64,000 bases of DNA, taken from NCBI GenBank assembly GCA_910574635.1, contig CAJTCG010000007.1, positions 141,795 to 205,794 on the forward strand, in the 5' to 3' direction. This stretch comes from Oscillospiraceae bacterium. GTDB lineage: Bacteria > Bacillota > Clostridia > Oscillospirales > Oscillospiraceae. Both the position numbers and the translations under genes were made by a program. The notes under the pieces are model-generated. The model ran no database searches and was not told the origin of the DNA. It worked only from the letters and a program-made list of their open reading frames with translations. Each line of letters opens with the position of its first letter. Positions within the stretch are counted from its first letter, which is position 1. This document shows positions 23,760-32,081 of the stretch, in pieces.

Positions 23760-24725
23760 TCAGGTCACCAGCAGCACCACATACCCCGCGTAGAGCCCCA
23801 GCATCAAAACGCCCTGCCAGCGGTAGAACCGCTCCGTCACCAGGGGCGGAATCACCGCCACGCAGCAAAGCAGCAGGCAGGCGGGCATATCCAGCAGCGT
23901 GGTCTGGGCCCCGATGGTCAGCGCCCCGCCGCTGACGGCGGAGCACACCGGGAGAATCATGGTCAGGTCGATGACGTTGGCCCCGATGATGTTCCCCACG
24001 GACATGGACGCTTCCTTCTTGGCGATGGCCGTCAGGGTGGTCACCAGCTCGGGCAGGGAGGTGCCGACGGCCACCATGGTGACGCCGATGATGCTGGCGG
24101 GAACCCCCATCAGCAGGGCCAGCTCGCTTCCGTAGTTGATCAAAAGCTGGGAGCCGGCGACAATGGCCGTGATGCCCAGGACGAAAAGGAACAGCTTTTC
24201 CACCATCTGCCGCCGGGAGACGGTGCGGCCCTTGTGGCGGGCCTCCCGGTTTTCCGCCATGCCGCTTTTGGCGTCCCGGAGGTTGCTCCAGAGATAAACG
24301 CCGAAGATGATAAACAGCGTCAGCCCCGGCAGGGCCTTCAGCACGCCGCCCCGGCTGAGGACCAGCAGCAGCGCCGCGCCAAGGACCATCAGCAGGGCCT
24401 TAAGCTGGAACTGCGCCCGCTTCACCGCCGAGGGGATGCACACCAGGGAGATGCCCAGGATGAGCCCCAGGTTGGCCGTGACGGACCCCACGGCGTTGCC
24501 CACCGCCAAATCCACCTCCCCCTGGAGGGTTCCGGTGAGGGAGACCGTCAGCTCCGGCAGGGTGGTGGCCAGGGAGACGATGGTGGCCCCGATGATGAAC
24601 CGGGGCACGCCGGTGGCCTCCGCGATCCACACGGCCCCGTCCAAAAACCAGTCGCCGCCCTTGATGATGAGGAGCAGGCCTAAGAGAAACAAAAGAACCG
24701 TGATCCAAATTTCCATACAATCCAC
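23760..24725 (-). CDS. CaCA-family cation antiporter, probable Mn/Ca exporter
   Basis: A 321-residue membrane protein with ten to eleven helices and the two inverted alpha repeats of Na/Ca exchangers: SLATTLPELTVSLTG near residue 52 and AVGTSLPELVTTLTA near 215, each with the ion-binding Glu in LPEL. It is of the bacterial YrbG type. The gene lies directly behind a yybP-ykoY riboswitch, which senses manganese, so its physiological role is more likely Mn export (or Ca and Mn) than Na/Ca exchange for signalling. MDCME start at 24725; the ATG at 24716 is an alternative. Confidence 0.92.
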   Translation of the reverse strand: MDCMEIWITVLLFLLGLLLIIKGGDWFLDGAVWIAEATGVPRFIIGATIVSLATTLPELTVSLTGTLQGEVDLAVGNAVGSVTANLGLILGISLVCIPSAVKRAQFQLKALLMVLGAALLLVLSRGGVLKALPGLTLFIIFGVYLWSNLRDAKSGMAENREARHKGRTVSRRQMVEKLFLFVLGITAIVAGSQLLINYGSELALLMGVPASIIGVTMVAVGTSLPELVTTLTAIAKKEASMSVGNIIGANVIDLTMILPVCSAVSGGALTIGAQTTLLDMPACLLLCCVAVIPPLVTERFYRWQGVLMLGLYAGYVVLLVT

Positions 24726-24737
24726 CGCTTTCCAAAA

Positions 24738-24893
24738 ATTCAGCGAGACCTCTATCCCCCGGGGCAGCGCCGGAAACCCGGCAGTTGTCCCACAGGATAA
24801 AAGTCTCGCTTTTCAGCGGGCCCGGATGGCGGTGAACCATCGTGATGACGAGCCGCGCCACGTTGAAAACGTAAGCTACTCCCTTTTACGAAG
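24738..24893 (-). promoter_or_regulatory. yybP-ykoY (manganese) riboswitch
   Basis: Read on the minus strand, the leader starts with AAAGGGAGTAGC (24877-24887) and carries AGCGAGACTTTTATC (about 24800-24815), both hallmarks of the yybP-ykoY class. Downstream GGTCTCGCT (24742-24752) can pair with AGCGAGAC and is followed by GAATTTTTGG, so a terminator can form. Mn binding would be expected to prevent termination and turn on the antiporter. Confidence 0.85.
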
Positions 24894-24910
24894 CCATGAG
24901 CTGTGAAACC

Positions 24911-24939
24911 ACTATAGGAAATCATACACGTTTTGTCAA
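24911..24939 (-). promoter_or_regulatory. Promoter of the riboswitch-antiporter transcript
   Basis: On the minus strand TTGACA (24939-24934), 17 bases, TATAGT (24916-24911). Confidence 0.85.
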
Positions 24940-24999
24940 CGCTAACTTTGCCGGAATTTGGCGGGCGGACAAGGAATTTACAAAGTCTTAGCGCGTTCT

Positions 25000-26064
25000 T
25001 TAAATCGAGGGGTCAAAGCCGATGGGTTTTTGCCAGAGGCGGCGTCCCTCCGCCTCCCCCTGGGGGACAAAGCCGCAGTCCCGGAGGTACGCCTCCCCCA
25101 GACGGCCGGGGAGGGCGGACAGCGTTTCTCCGCCTTGGGCCCGGGTGTGCTGCACCGCCTGGCCCAGGAGCTGGACGCCCAGGCCCCGCCTCCGGCAGTC
25201 CGGACGGATATAGGCCAGGTGAATCCGCCCCGTCTCCGGGGCCAGGTGAAGAAGGCCCGCGGGCTCTTCGTTCAAAAGGCCCTCCAGGGTCAAGGAAGCG
25301 GCGGGGACGGGCCCGTCCTCCCCCGCCTCCGCCCAGGCGGCGGACAGGCGCTCTGCGGCCTCCGGGCCTTCCAGAGGGCGGAACCACAGCCCCGGCTCCA
25401 GGGCGAAGGCCCGCTTGGCGCGGCCGGGCTTCTCCCCCGCCAGGTATTCAGGATCCTTTAAGTGGCGGTTGTCGTTTTGCCACACCACCCGTAAGGCTTC
25501 CCCGTCCCACTCCAGCAGGGACACGGCGGTGTTGTCCCCGGTGGGGGACTTCTCCCCGGTGTCCCGCAGGGAGATGCCCTGGAGGTTCGCCAGCAGGAGG
25601 CGGATGGCGTAGCCGTGGGAGAAGAGGGCCAGGGTTTTCCCGGGGTTCGCCCGGGCGATGTCCTCCACGGCGGCCTTGACCCGGGCCAGCACCTCCGCCG
25701 GGGTCTCCGCCCCGGGGATGGACCAGCGGTCCATGCGGCTGCCGAAGTCCGCCATGGCCTCCGGCGCGGAGCGGGCGATGTCCCCCCAAGTCCGGCCCTC
25801 CCAGTCCCCCACGCAGATTTCCCGGAGACCCGGGCAGCGGTGGAGGGGCAGGCCGTGGGAGCGGTAGATGGCCGTGGCGGTGGCCCGGGTGCGGTAGAGG
25901 TCGCTGGCGTAAACCGCGTCGATGCGAATGTCCGCAAAGCGGCGCTCCAGGGCCCGGACCTGCCGCCAGCCCCGGTCGGTGAGGCTGCTCTCATGCTGGC
26001 CCTGGGCGATGCGGTAGAGGTTGCCCTCCGCCTCGGCGTGGCGGATGAGGTAGATGGTGGTCAT
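25000..26064 (-). CDS. Histidine phosphatase fused to a GNAT acetyltransferase
   Basis: A 354-residue two-domain protein. Residues 1-195 are a phosphoglycerate-mutase-like histidine phosphatase with catalytic LIRHAEAEGN at 5-14 and the second His in LFSHGYAIR near 150. Residues 215-354 are a GNAT acetyltransferase with the CoA loop RPDCRRRGLGVQLLG near 295. The phosphatase may act on a small phosphorylated metabolite, and the GNAT part may acetylate an amine; the true substrates are not visible. The ATG at 26064 has GGGAGG eight bases upstream. It is a single-gene unit. Confidence 0.88.
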   Translation of the reverse strand: MTTIYLIRHAEAEGNLYRIAQGQHESSLTDRGWRQVRALERRFADIRIDAVYASDLYRTRATATAIYRSHGLPLHRCPGLREICVGDWEGRTWGDIARSAPEAMADFGSRMDRWSIPGAETPAEVLARVKAAVEDIARANPGKTLALFSHGYAIRLLLANLQGISLRDTGEKSPTGDNTAVSLLEWDGEALRVVWQNDNRHLKDPEYLAGEKPGRAKRAFALEPGLWFRPLEGPEAAERLSAAWAEAGEDGPVPAASLTLEGLLNEEPAGLLHLAPETGRIHLAYIRPDCRRRGLGVQLLGQAVQHTRAQGGETLSALPGRLGEAYLRDCGFVPQGEAEGRRLWQKPIGFDPSI

Positions 26065-26193
26065 GGCGGTTCCTCCCGGAAAAGATTGATTTTCCATAGT
26101 ATACCGCGTTTGGCGGGCTTTGGCAAATGGTCCGGGGGATTTTTTCGTTCCCGGCGGGCAAACTGTGGTGGCACGGAAAAGGAGTGAATGAAG

Positions 26194-26376
26194 ATGAAGA
26201 AGAGCACCGGGTTTTTCCTGGGCATCGGCGCCGGCATGGCCGCCGGCGCGGTGGCGGGGATGATGGCCCCCCAGAGCAGCCGCCGGACCGTGAAGAAGCA
26301 GGTGGATCAAGGAATCCACAAGCTGGGCACGGCGGTGGACCAGGCGGTGGACAGCGTGGCCCGCGACATGCGCTGA
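26194..26376 (+). CDS. YtxH-like small membrane-associated protein
   Basis: A 60-residue protein with a Gly/Ala-rich N-terminal helix (GFFLGIGAGMAAGAVAGMM) and an amphipathic basic C-terminal part (SRRTVKKQVDQGIHKLG), the pattern of YtxH-type stress-associated small proteins. The ATG at 26194 lies nine bases after GGAG and is preferred over the ATG at 26188, which sits too close. Confidence 0.75.
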   Translation: MKKSTGFFLGIGAGMAAGAVAGMMAPQSSRRTVKKQVDQGIHKLGTAVDQAVDSVARDMR

Positions 26377-26381
26377 GGCGG

Positions 26382-26407
26382 CGGGGCGGGGGTTTCCCCG
26401 CCCCGTT
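26382..26407 (+). terminator. Stem-loop after the YtxH-like gene
   Basis: CGGGGCGGGG GTTT CCCCGCCCCG then TTT. Confidence 0.6.
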
Positions 26408-26448
26408 TCCGGCCTGGAAAAATTTTTTGAAATTTCTGAAAAATTCCC

Positions 26449-26477
26449 TTGACATTTCGGGCGGTCTTTGCTATTAT
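26449..26477 (+). promoter_or_regulatory. Promoter of tRNA-Ala(GGC)
   Basis: TTGACA (26449-26454), 17 bases, TATTAT (26472-26477). Confidence 0.8.
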
Positions 26478-26503
26478 AATCACTGTTCTGATGCGGAACA
26501 CCT

Positions 26504-26579
<76 letters not shown>

Positions 26580-26587
26580 GGACAGAG

Positions 26588-26622
26588 AAAAGCCTTGGAA
26601 CTTCAGCTTCCAAGGCTTTTCT
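26588..26622 (+). terminator. Stem-loop between the two tRNA genes
   Basis: AAAAGCCTTGGAA CTTCAGC TTCCAAGGCTTTT, with CTTTT inside the 3' arm. It would end the first tRNA transcript. Confidence 0.7.
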
Positions 26623-26649
26623 CATGACCTATCTTTTGTTATCGTATTT

Positions 26650-26725
26650 GGGCCTGTAGCTCAGTTGGGAGAGCGTTCGGTTCGCATCCGAGAGGTCGAG
26701 AGTTCGAATCTCTTCAGGTCCACCA
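26650..26725 (+). tRNA. tRNA-Ala (anticodon CGC)
   Basis: Acceptor GGGCCTG pairs with CAGGTCC, discriminator A, CCA encoded. Anticodon stem TTCGG/CCGAG holds loop TTCGCAT, giving CGC (reads GCG). T-arm GAGAGTTCGAATCTCTT. Confidence 0.93.
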
Positions 26726-26799
26726 GATGGACATTGGACGAACACCTATTATTTCAAAGGCGGCTTCGCCGTCATGGTGTGGCTCTGATGTCGAAACGA

Positions 26800-26845
26800 A
26801 CAGCGAAGGTCAAGGTATAAAAGCCTTGGCCTCCGCTGTTTTTAT
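26800..26845 (+). terminator. Terminator between the tRNA genes and the element remnant
   Basis: ACAGCG-AGG-CAAGG..CCTTGG-CCT-CGCTGT then TTTTT. On the other strand it ends just past the small gene at 26850. Confidence 0.7.
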
Positions 26846-26849
26846 CGGT

Positions 26850-27029
26850 TTATTTCGTTTTGCCCTGGGCATCCTGCCATTCCGCAAACTCCCGCTGGCC
26901 CTGTTCGCTGTCATAGTATTTCCGTATCTCCGGGACAAGAAAACGAGCAAAAGTTTCTATGATAGCCTGCGGCAATTCGATTTGACAGGTTTCAGTTCTG
27001 ATTTCCGGTTGTTCTTTCGTCAAAGGCAT
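26850..27029 (-). CDS. Small conjugative-element protein (59 aa)
   Basis: A 59-residue protein starting MPLTKEQPEIRTETCQ and containing IIETFARFLVPEIRKYYDSE, then GQREFAEWQ. This R-K-Y-Y-(D/E)-S-E-x-G-Q-R-E-F motif is typical of a small protein that accompanies the recombination module of clostridial Tn916-like elements; its role is unknown. AAAGGGG lies close upstream of the ATG. The excisionase and integrase that normally follow are absent, so the element is truncated here. Confidence 0.7.
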   Translation of the reverse strand: MPLTKEQPEIRTETCQIELPQAIIETFARFLVPEIRKYYDSEQGQREFAEWQDAQGKTK

Positions 27030-27114
27030 TTCCCCTTTCCGTGGCGCAGGACAAGGCCCGCAGGCAGGAGGAAACAGGGAAAGGGTAAGCTGTTCCCCCA
27101 GCCGGGGCTGGTTA

Positions 27115-27349
27115 TCAGTTCACGCCGAGAATGGCGCGGATCAGTTTGTTTTCCAGACGGCTTTTATGTACTCGTCCAGACAGGCATGGGGACAGCCGCT
27201 TTCATCGTAGACCGTTCGGGTGCAGAGCTTGTTTATGTAGCCCTCATAGTATCACAAGACCTGCTCCACGGCGTCGCTATCTCCGGCCTGGGCCGCGTGC
27301 TCACCGCCAGCGGCAGCAGTTCACGGCCTTTGTAGTTCCGGCGCTTCAT
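27115..27349 (-). pseudogene. Helix-turn-helix protein of a Tn916-like element (Orf8-like), broken
   Basis: The start MKRRNYKGRELLPLAV is intact and has an AGGAGG site. The homology then shifts frame (EHAAQAGDSDAVEQVL, followed by an in-frame TGA, then YYEGYINKLCTRTVYDES and CPHACLDEYIKA) and shifts again for the end (SRLENKLIRAILGVN, stop at 27115). Together the pieces match the small helix-turn-helix protein next to the sigma-like gene in conjugative transposons. At least two frameshifts and one stop make it non-functional. Confidence 0.8.
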
Positions 27350-27353
27350 GGCG

Positions 27354-27779
27354 CTAACCTCCTTTCCTCGCTGTCAGCTTCGCCCGTAGGACATTCAGCG
27401 ATTTTGTTCTGCGCCGCTGGACGGCACTCCGGGACAGGCCCAGGGCCTCGCCGATCTCGCTGTCTGTCAAATCCAGCACCAGGCGCAAAATCAAAATGCT
27501 TTGCTCCTGCTCCGGCAGACCGGCAAAGGCGTCGGACACCTGCTGGCTTCTGATCGGCAGGTTGTACCCGCAGTACGAAAACACATAGCTATCGCTGGGG
27601 TAGTCATCAGCCGAACACAGTTTGTCCATCGCCGCTTGCGGCAGCCGCTCCAGGGACGTTTCCCGGCTGGCCCGCCGCTTCATTTCCCGGATGTAGTCGA
27701 TAGCCTCATGCTTCAATACGGTCTTGCAAAAGGCGTCAAACCTGCACCGTTCGCCATAGTCGCGGGGGTTGGTTTCCAT
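27354..27779 (-). CDS. Sigma-70-like regulator of a Tn916-like element
   Basis: A 141-residue protein with weak region 2 at the N-terminus (FDAFCKTVLKHEAIDYIREMKRR) and a clear region 4 helix-turn-helix at the C-terminus (LPEQEQSILILRLVLDLTDSEIGEALGLSRSAVQRRRTKSLNVLR). Such proteins (Tn916 Orf7-like) regulate excision and transfer genes. GGGGGTGA lies upstream of the ATG. Its stop overlaps the ribosome binding site of the broken helix-turn-helix gene. The reading frame is intact although its neighbours are decayed. Confidence 0.82.
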   Translation of the reverse strand: METNPRDYGERCRFDAFCKTVLKHEAIDYIREMKRRASRETSLERLPQAAMDKLCSADDYPSDSYVFSYCGYNLPIRSQQVSDAFAGLPEQEQSILILRLVLDLTDSEIGEALGLSRSAVQRRRTKSLNVLRAKLTARKGG

Positions 27780-28223
27780 CTTCTCACCCCCTTTCGTTTG
27801 GAGATGGTGGTGGTACTCTCCCTTTCCGCTAACAGAGCGTTCAGCGGCACAGGTTTAGCGCGCAAAACCGCTTTTCGCAGAGAAGAATGAAGAAAATTTT
27901 CGGGGCCGCTGGAAACGACAAAAACCGCCCGGCAGGTCATAGACCCACCGGGCGGTTTGCACTGTATAGTTTACTATATCTGCATCGTATAGTATAGCGT
28001 TGTGACCGCAGTTCTCCCATGAGGGAAGCAGACTTTTTTTGATAAATCATGGACTGCTAGGTTGTATAGAATGGCTTTGTGTTTCATGGCGGCTGCTCCT
28101 ATGTACCGCTACAGCGCAAAAGGAGCAACGGCTTTTGATTTCTTAAAAGCCGTTGCTCCTTATTTGACTTAGCCACGACTTTTCAAATGCAAAGCCGATA
28201 ACCATAGGGGAGGTTCCCATATG
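27780..28223. other. Intergenic region of the element remnant with hairpins and palindromes
   Basis: No gene is seen. It holds the hairpin AAACCGCCCGG..CCGGGCGGTTT (27918-27957), a perfect palindrome TATAGTTTACTATA (27964-27977) next to a related CGTATAGTATAG (operator or promoter of the sigma-like gene on the minus strand), and a 17-bp terminator-type hairpin AAAGGAGCAACGGCTTTT..AAAAGCCGTTGCTCCTT (28119-28163). Confidence 0.6.
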
Positions 28224-28403
28224 TTACCGGCTCTGCGTCTGTGCGTCTGGCTCTATAATCGACGTATTCAGTTGCTGGACACTGATTAACACTTCCTGCT
28301 TACACTTGGGGCAATACAGCGGAAACCTTTCAAGTATCGTATCTTCGTAGACTTTTATTCGGGTCTTTCCGCCACAGGCAGGACAACATATCCAGTGAGA
28401 ACA
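28224..28403 (-). pseudogene. Cysteine-rich KTR protein, 5'-truncated
   Basis: The frame reads WICCPACGGKTRIKVYEDTI, then LERFPLYCPKCKQE and ends DAQTQSR. The two C-x-x-C pairs and KTR motif identify the small zinc-ribbon protein common in Tn916-like elements. No ATG, GTG or TTG lies in frame before the sequence turns into IS1182 transposase near 28404, so the start has been lost. Confidence 0.8.
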
Positions 28404-29069
28404 ATTCTGTATTACCGGGCCGCTTCATGTAGCCCGACTCCGGATCGGTACTGCTTACCTTCTTGCGGGAACGGCGCTTGTCCTTTTTCACCTGCTTTGT
28501 CCGCTTCGCCCGGCGCTGCCCTGTCTGCCGTTCAGCTCCTCCAGTCCCTCTTCCTCATAGGCGTCCAGCCGCTCCCAATAGTTTCCCGCCTCTTCCAGCG
28601 CATCTACCTCCTGTTCCGAGGCCCTGGACGCGTTGACCTTTACATGGGTGGAATCCGTCACCGCCAGCCGTCCGCTCACCAGATCTTTTTCCACACACTG
28701 GCGCACCGCTTCCTCAAATAGACGCCGGAACACCTTCCGAAACGCAGGCTTCCGCCGCCGCAGCTGGCTGATCGTACTGTGGTCTGGCACTCGTTTATCC
28801 AAATCTATTCCAAGATAGCAACGAAACGCGTTGCTGTCCGCACACCGTACCTCGATCTGCCGCTCCGAGGGGATGCCGTACAAAAAACCCAGCAACAGGT
28901 ATTTTACCATTACTACCGGGTCAATGGGCGGACGGCCATACCTCCGGCTGTACATGTGGGCCGTCTCCTCATACACAAACGATAAATCCAGCGCCGCTTC
29001 CAATTTCCGCAGAAAATGATTTTCCGGTACCAAATCCTCTATCGTTACCATGTGATATTTTAACTGCAT
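28404..29069 (-). mobile_element. IS1182-family transposase fragment
   Basis: The N-terminal part of an IS1182/IS5-superfamily transposase: MVTIEDLVPENHFLRKLE, RYGRPPIDPVVMVKYLLLGFL, DKRVPDHSTISQLRRRK and the first catalytic Asp region LAVTDSTHVKVNA. A frameshift near 28500 takes it into another frame (QRRAKRTKQVKKDKRRSRKK, VSSTDPESGYMKRPG), after which it stops abruptly in the KTR gene. The C-terminal half with the remaining catalytic residues is missing, so it is inactive. Confidence 0.85.
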
Positions 29070-29152
29070 TTCCTCGCCCCCTCCCTGCTCTCATTATACC
29101 ATATTTCGAGCGCTTTGGGGGCACTTTGTCAATGGCTCCAATTTGAGACGCA

Positions 29153-29990
29153 TTATCGACAAATTTCGCACCGTCGGGCGGTGCTGTATTCAAAGGCAGG
29201 TTCTGTCCGCATATCCTCGGCGGTTTTGGCCGTAATGGTGATATGCAGAATACGCTCCGTCCAGCTGTCGTCCGTATCATCGTCCGGGTCGCTGTCGGGG
29301 TGGGGGATCGTTTCCACTTCCGAGGTGATGGCGCACATATCCCAAAAGACGGCCTTGAGCCGATCCACTCGGTCAGGGGTCAGGACGGCAACGTCTGTGC
29401 CGTCGTCAGCCCCCGCCGTCCTCGCGGCGAACACGGCGATAACCTCCGCCAGTCCGGGCCTTGGCCCTGGATGTCGATACTGTCATAATCGCCGGTCTGC
29501 ATCGTCTCCAGTGTATTGGACTACTCCATATTAAGCTGGCCCACAGCCACGTTGAGAGGCATGGCCCCCGGCGTCGGTTCATTGGCAAAGAGGATGCCGA
29601 ATGGCGAGGCGATAATCGCCGCGACTAAAACAATCAAACAGAGGACGGGGAGCAGGAACGCCCCGCCTAACAGTCCGGCGAGGGCGCTGATCAGGGAGGA
29701 AACGGCCTTGGCCGTCATAACGGCGGCTTTCCGGGACAGATCCAGCGCAGCCTTGGCCCTGCTTCCAGACTGTTGGAGCAGCTTGCGCTGGGCCTTGCAC
29801 TGGACACGCCGCTTTGCCAGTTCCATAGGCCGCGCCGCAGTTTTCTTCTTTGCCGCCGCAGATGCCGCTTTCACGGTAGACTTGGATGCCGCCCCGCCGC
29901 TCTGCTTGTTATGACGGACAGGACGCGGGAAAGCGTCATTGCCGCCCTTAATTCGGATAGAACGTCGTTTTGGTTCGCGCCGCTTCCGGC
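29153..29990 (-). pseudogene. Conjugative-element protein (CD1108/NlpC-P60-associated type), degenerate
   Basis: Reading down the minus strand: a Lys/Ala-rich part (AASKSTVKAASAAAKKKTAA), one membrane segment (LLGGAFLLPVLCLIVLVAAIIASPFGILF) and GAMPLNVAVGQLNME, then an in-frame TAG, SNTLETMQTGDYDSIDIQGQ, a frameshift, and AVFAARTAGADDGTDVAVLT, KAVFWDMCAIT, ILHITITAKTAEDM. This order is that of the large membrane-anchored protein upstream of the cell-wall hydrolase domain in Tn916-like elements. Both ends are cut, by IS1182 sequence at the C-terminus and IS30 sequence at the N-terminus. Confidence 0.78.
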
Positions 29991-30283
29991 AAATTTTCCG
30001 AACGATCACCGTTGACAACGGCGGGGAGTTTGCCGACGTGGAACGGCTGGAGCGTTCAGCACTTTGCAAAAAGAAGAGAACAAAGGTTTACTTTTGCCAC
30101 CCATACAGCAGTTACGAACGGGGAAGCCATGAAAACGAAAATAAAATGATACGGCGGCACTTCCCGAAAGGAACAGATTTCGGGAAAGTGACCGCCGTAG
30201 AGGTCAAGCGCGCGGAAAGGTGGATTGCACGATACCCGCAAAAAATTTTAGGCTGGAAAACGTCTGAAACTGTGTTCAATTAG
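29991..30283 (+). mobile_element. IS30-family transposase, C-terminal fragment
   Basis: ITVDNGGEFADVERLE carries the second catalytic Asp of the integrase core, followed by VYFCHPYSSYERGSHENENKM with the catalytic Glu, and a normal C-terminus (ILGWKTSETVFN). The first two thirds of the gene are missing. It points toward the arabinose regulator genes. Confidence 0.88.
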
Positions 30284-30458
30284 TATCTTTCGACGCTTTG
30301 AAAAAATTTATATTTTTTTCGCAGTTACTCTTGACATTTCCGAGCCCTCACTCGTCTGTTATCAATCTAAAATTCCATGTGGAATTTCCTGGCGCGGTAT
30401 GGTATTCTATACAAAATAATTGAAGCCGTGCGGACCGGCGGCGCGGAGGGGGATCATC

Positions 30459-32081
30459 ATGCTGCGCGTATTTTTAGCTGAGGACGAGAGCATCATCCGG
30501 GAAACCCTGCGGGACACCGTGCCCTGGGCCCAATATGGCTATACCTTCGCCGGGGAGGCCGGGGACGGGGAGATGGCCCTGCCCCTTATCCGCCAGTTGA
30601 AACCGGACGTGCTCATCACCGACATCCGTATGCCCTTTATGGATGGCCTGGCCCTCAGCGAGCTGGTCCGGCGAGAATTTCCGGAGATGAAAATCATCAT
30701 CATCTCCGGTTACGACGACTTTGAGTATGCCCGGCAGGCCATCAGCATCGGTGTGGACCAGTACCTTTTAAAGCCCATCACGAAAAAAGCCCTGCTGGAC
30801 GTGCTGGAGGAGCTTAAGAAGAAGATCGAGGGGGAACGGGCCAACCGGAGCTATCTGGCCCAGTTCCACCAGGAGGCGGAGGAGTACGAGCAGTACACCC
30901 GCCGGGTCTTCTTCGAGCGGGTGGTGGCCGGGCAGCTCTCCGTCCAGGAAATCTATGAGTCTGCGGCCAAGCTGGACATCGACCTCCGGGCCCAGTGCTA
31001 TACCATCGCCTTTTTCTCCGTTCTGCCGGAGTCCTCCGGCTCGGCGGAAGTCTACTCCGAACCGGGAGCCCGCCTGCGGGACGCCCTGCTGGAGCATTTT
31101 CTGAAATACCCGGAATACATCCTCCTGCGCTGGAACCTGACCACCTATGCCGTGCTCCTTAAGGGCGAGACCGCCCGCATGGAGGAGCTGGCCCGGCGCT
31201 GCGTGGAGACGGTGCGGAGCCAATACGCCGCCTATGCGCCGGAGCAGAACTGGTATGTGGCCATCGGCCGCCCCACCCAGCGGCTCAGCACCCTGCCCGC
31301 CTGCTTTGAGGAGGTCTCCCGCCTCTGGGCCTACCGGCACATCCTGCCCCAGCAGCATGTGCTGACGGCGGACTCCGTCAGCTTTCTCACCGGCACCGGC
31401 GGCGGGAACAGCCAGCTGGACCGGCTGGACGCCGGCAAGGTGGACCCGGCCATCCTTTTGGGCGTGATGCAGAGCGCCAGCGCCCAGGAAATTCCCAGTT
31501 TCACGGACGAATACATCCACAGCGTGGAGGAGGCCCTGGGGTCCAAGCCGTTTTGCCAGTACCTTATGCTTTCCGTCCGTTTTACGGCGGACCGCTTCGC
31601 CGCCTCTTTGGGCGTGGGACGGCAAGAGGCTTTCGCGCCCCTGACCTGCCTGGACCTGGTGGGGAGGAACGTGACGGCGGCGGACTTGAAAAGCTATTTC
31701 TCCGCCATTTTGCTGCGGATGGTGGAGCTGCGGGACCAGGCGTCCAGCAGCCAGTGCCGCCAGCTTCTCAAGCAGGCGATGGCCTACATTGACAACCACT
31801 TCACCGAGGAATCCCTCTCCTTGAACCAGGTAGCCCGGGAGGTGAACATCTCCGCCAACTACCTCTCGGCGGTGTTCAGCCAGGAGATCGGGGCCACCTT
31901 CACCGAATATGTCACCGGGAAACGGATGGACCGGGCCAAGGAGCTGCTCCGCACCACGGACAAGCGCTCCGGCGAGGTGGCGGCGGCGGTGGGATATAAG
32001 GACCCCCATTATTTCAGCTTCCTGTTCAAAAAGACCCAGGGCTGCACGCCCCGGGATTACCGGGGAGGAAAGCGCTCATGA
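30459..32081 (+). CDS. Response regulator with AraC-type DNA-binding domain (YesN-like)
   Basis: A 540-residue cytoplasmic regulator. An N-terminal receiver domain (1-120) has the acidic pair in AEDES, phospho-acceptor Asp in VLITDIRMP near 55 and Lys in YLLKPI near 105. A long linker domain (about 150-420) follows, then a C-terminal AraC/XylS double helix-turn-helix (about 440-540: LNQVAREVNISANYLSAVF, EVAAAVGYKDPHYFSFLFKK). ATG at 30459 has GGAGGGGG upstream. Its stop overlaps the kinase start by four bases. By position it should activate the arabinose transport operon. Confidence 0.94.
   Translation: MLRVFLAEDESIIRETLRDTVPWAQYGYTFAGEAGDGEMALPLIRQLKPDVLITDIRMPFMDGLALSELVRREFPEMKIIIISGYDDFEYARQAISIGVDQYLLKPITKKALLDVLEELKKKIEGERANRSYLAQFHQEAEEYEQYTRRVFFERVVAGQLSVQEIYESAAKLDIDLRAQCYTIAFFSVLPESSGSAEVYSEPGARLRDALLEHFLKYPEYILLRWNLTTYAVLLKGETARMEELARRCVETVRSQYAAYAPEQNWYVAIGRPTQRLSTLPACFEEVSRLWAYRHILPQQHVLTADSVSFLTGTGGGNSQLDRLDAGKVDPAILLGVMQSASAQEIPSFTDEYIHSVEEALGSKPFCQYLMLSVRFTADRFAASLGVGRQEAFAPLTCLDLVGRNVTAADLKSYFSAILLRMVELRDQASSSQCRQLLKQAMAYIDNHFTEESLSLNQVAREVNISANYLSAVFSQEIGATFTEYVTGKRMDRAKELLRTTDKRSGEVAAAVGYKDPHYFSFLFKKTQGCTPRDYRGGKRS

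Noticed and set aside
26727..27553. Plus-strand open frames after tRNA-Ala(CGC)
   Set aside because: They run against the minus-strand element genes, whose protein motifs are recognisable, and have no binding sites.
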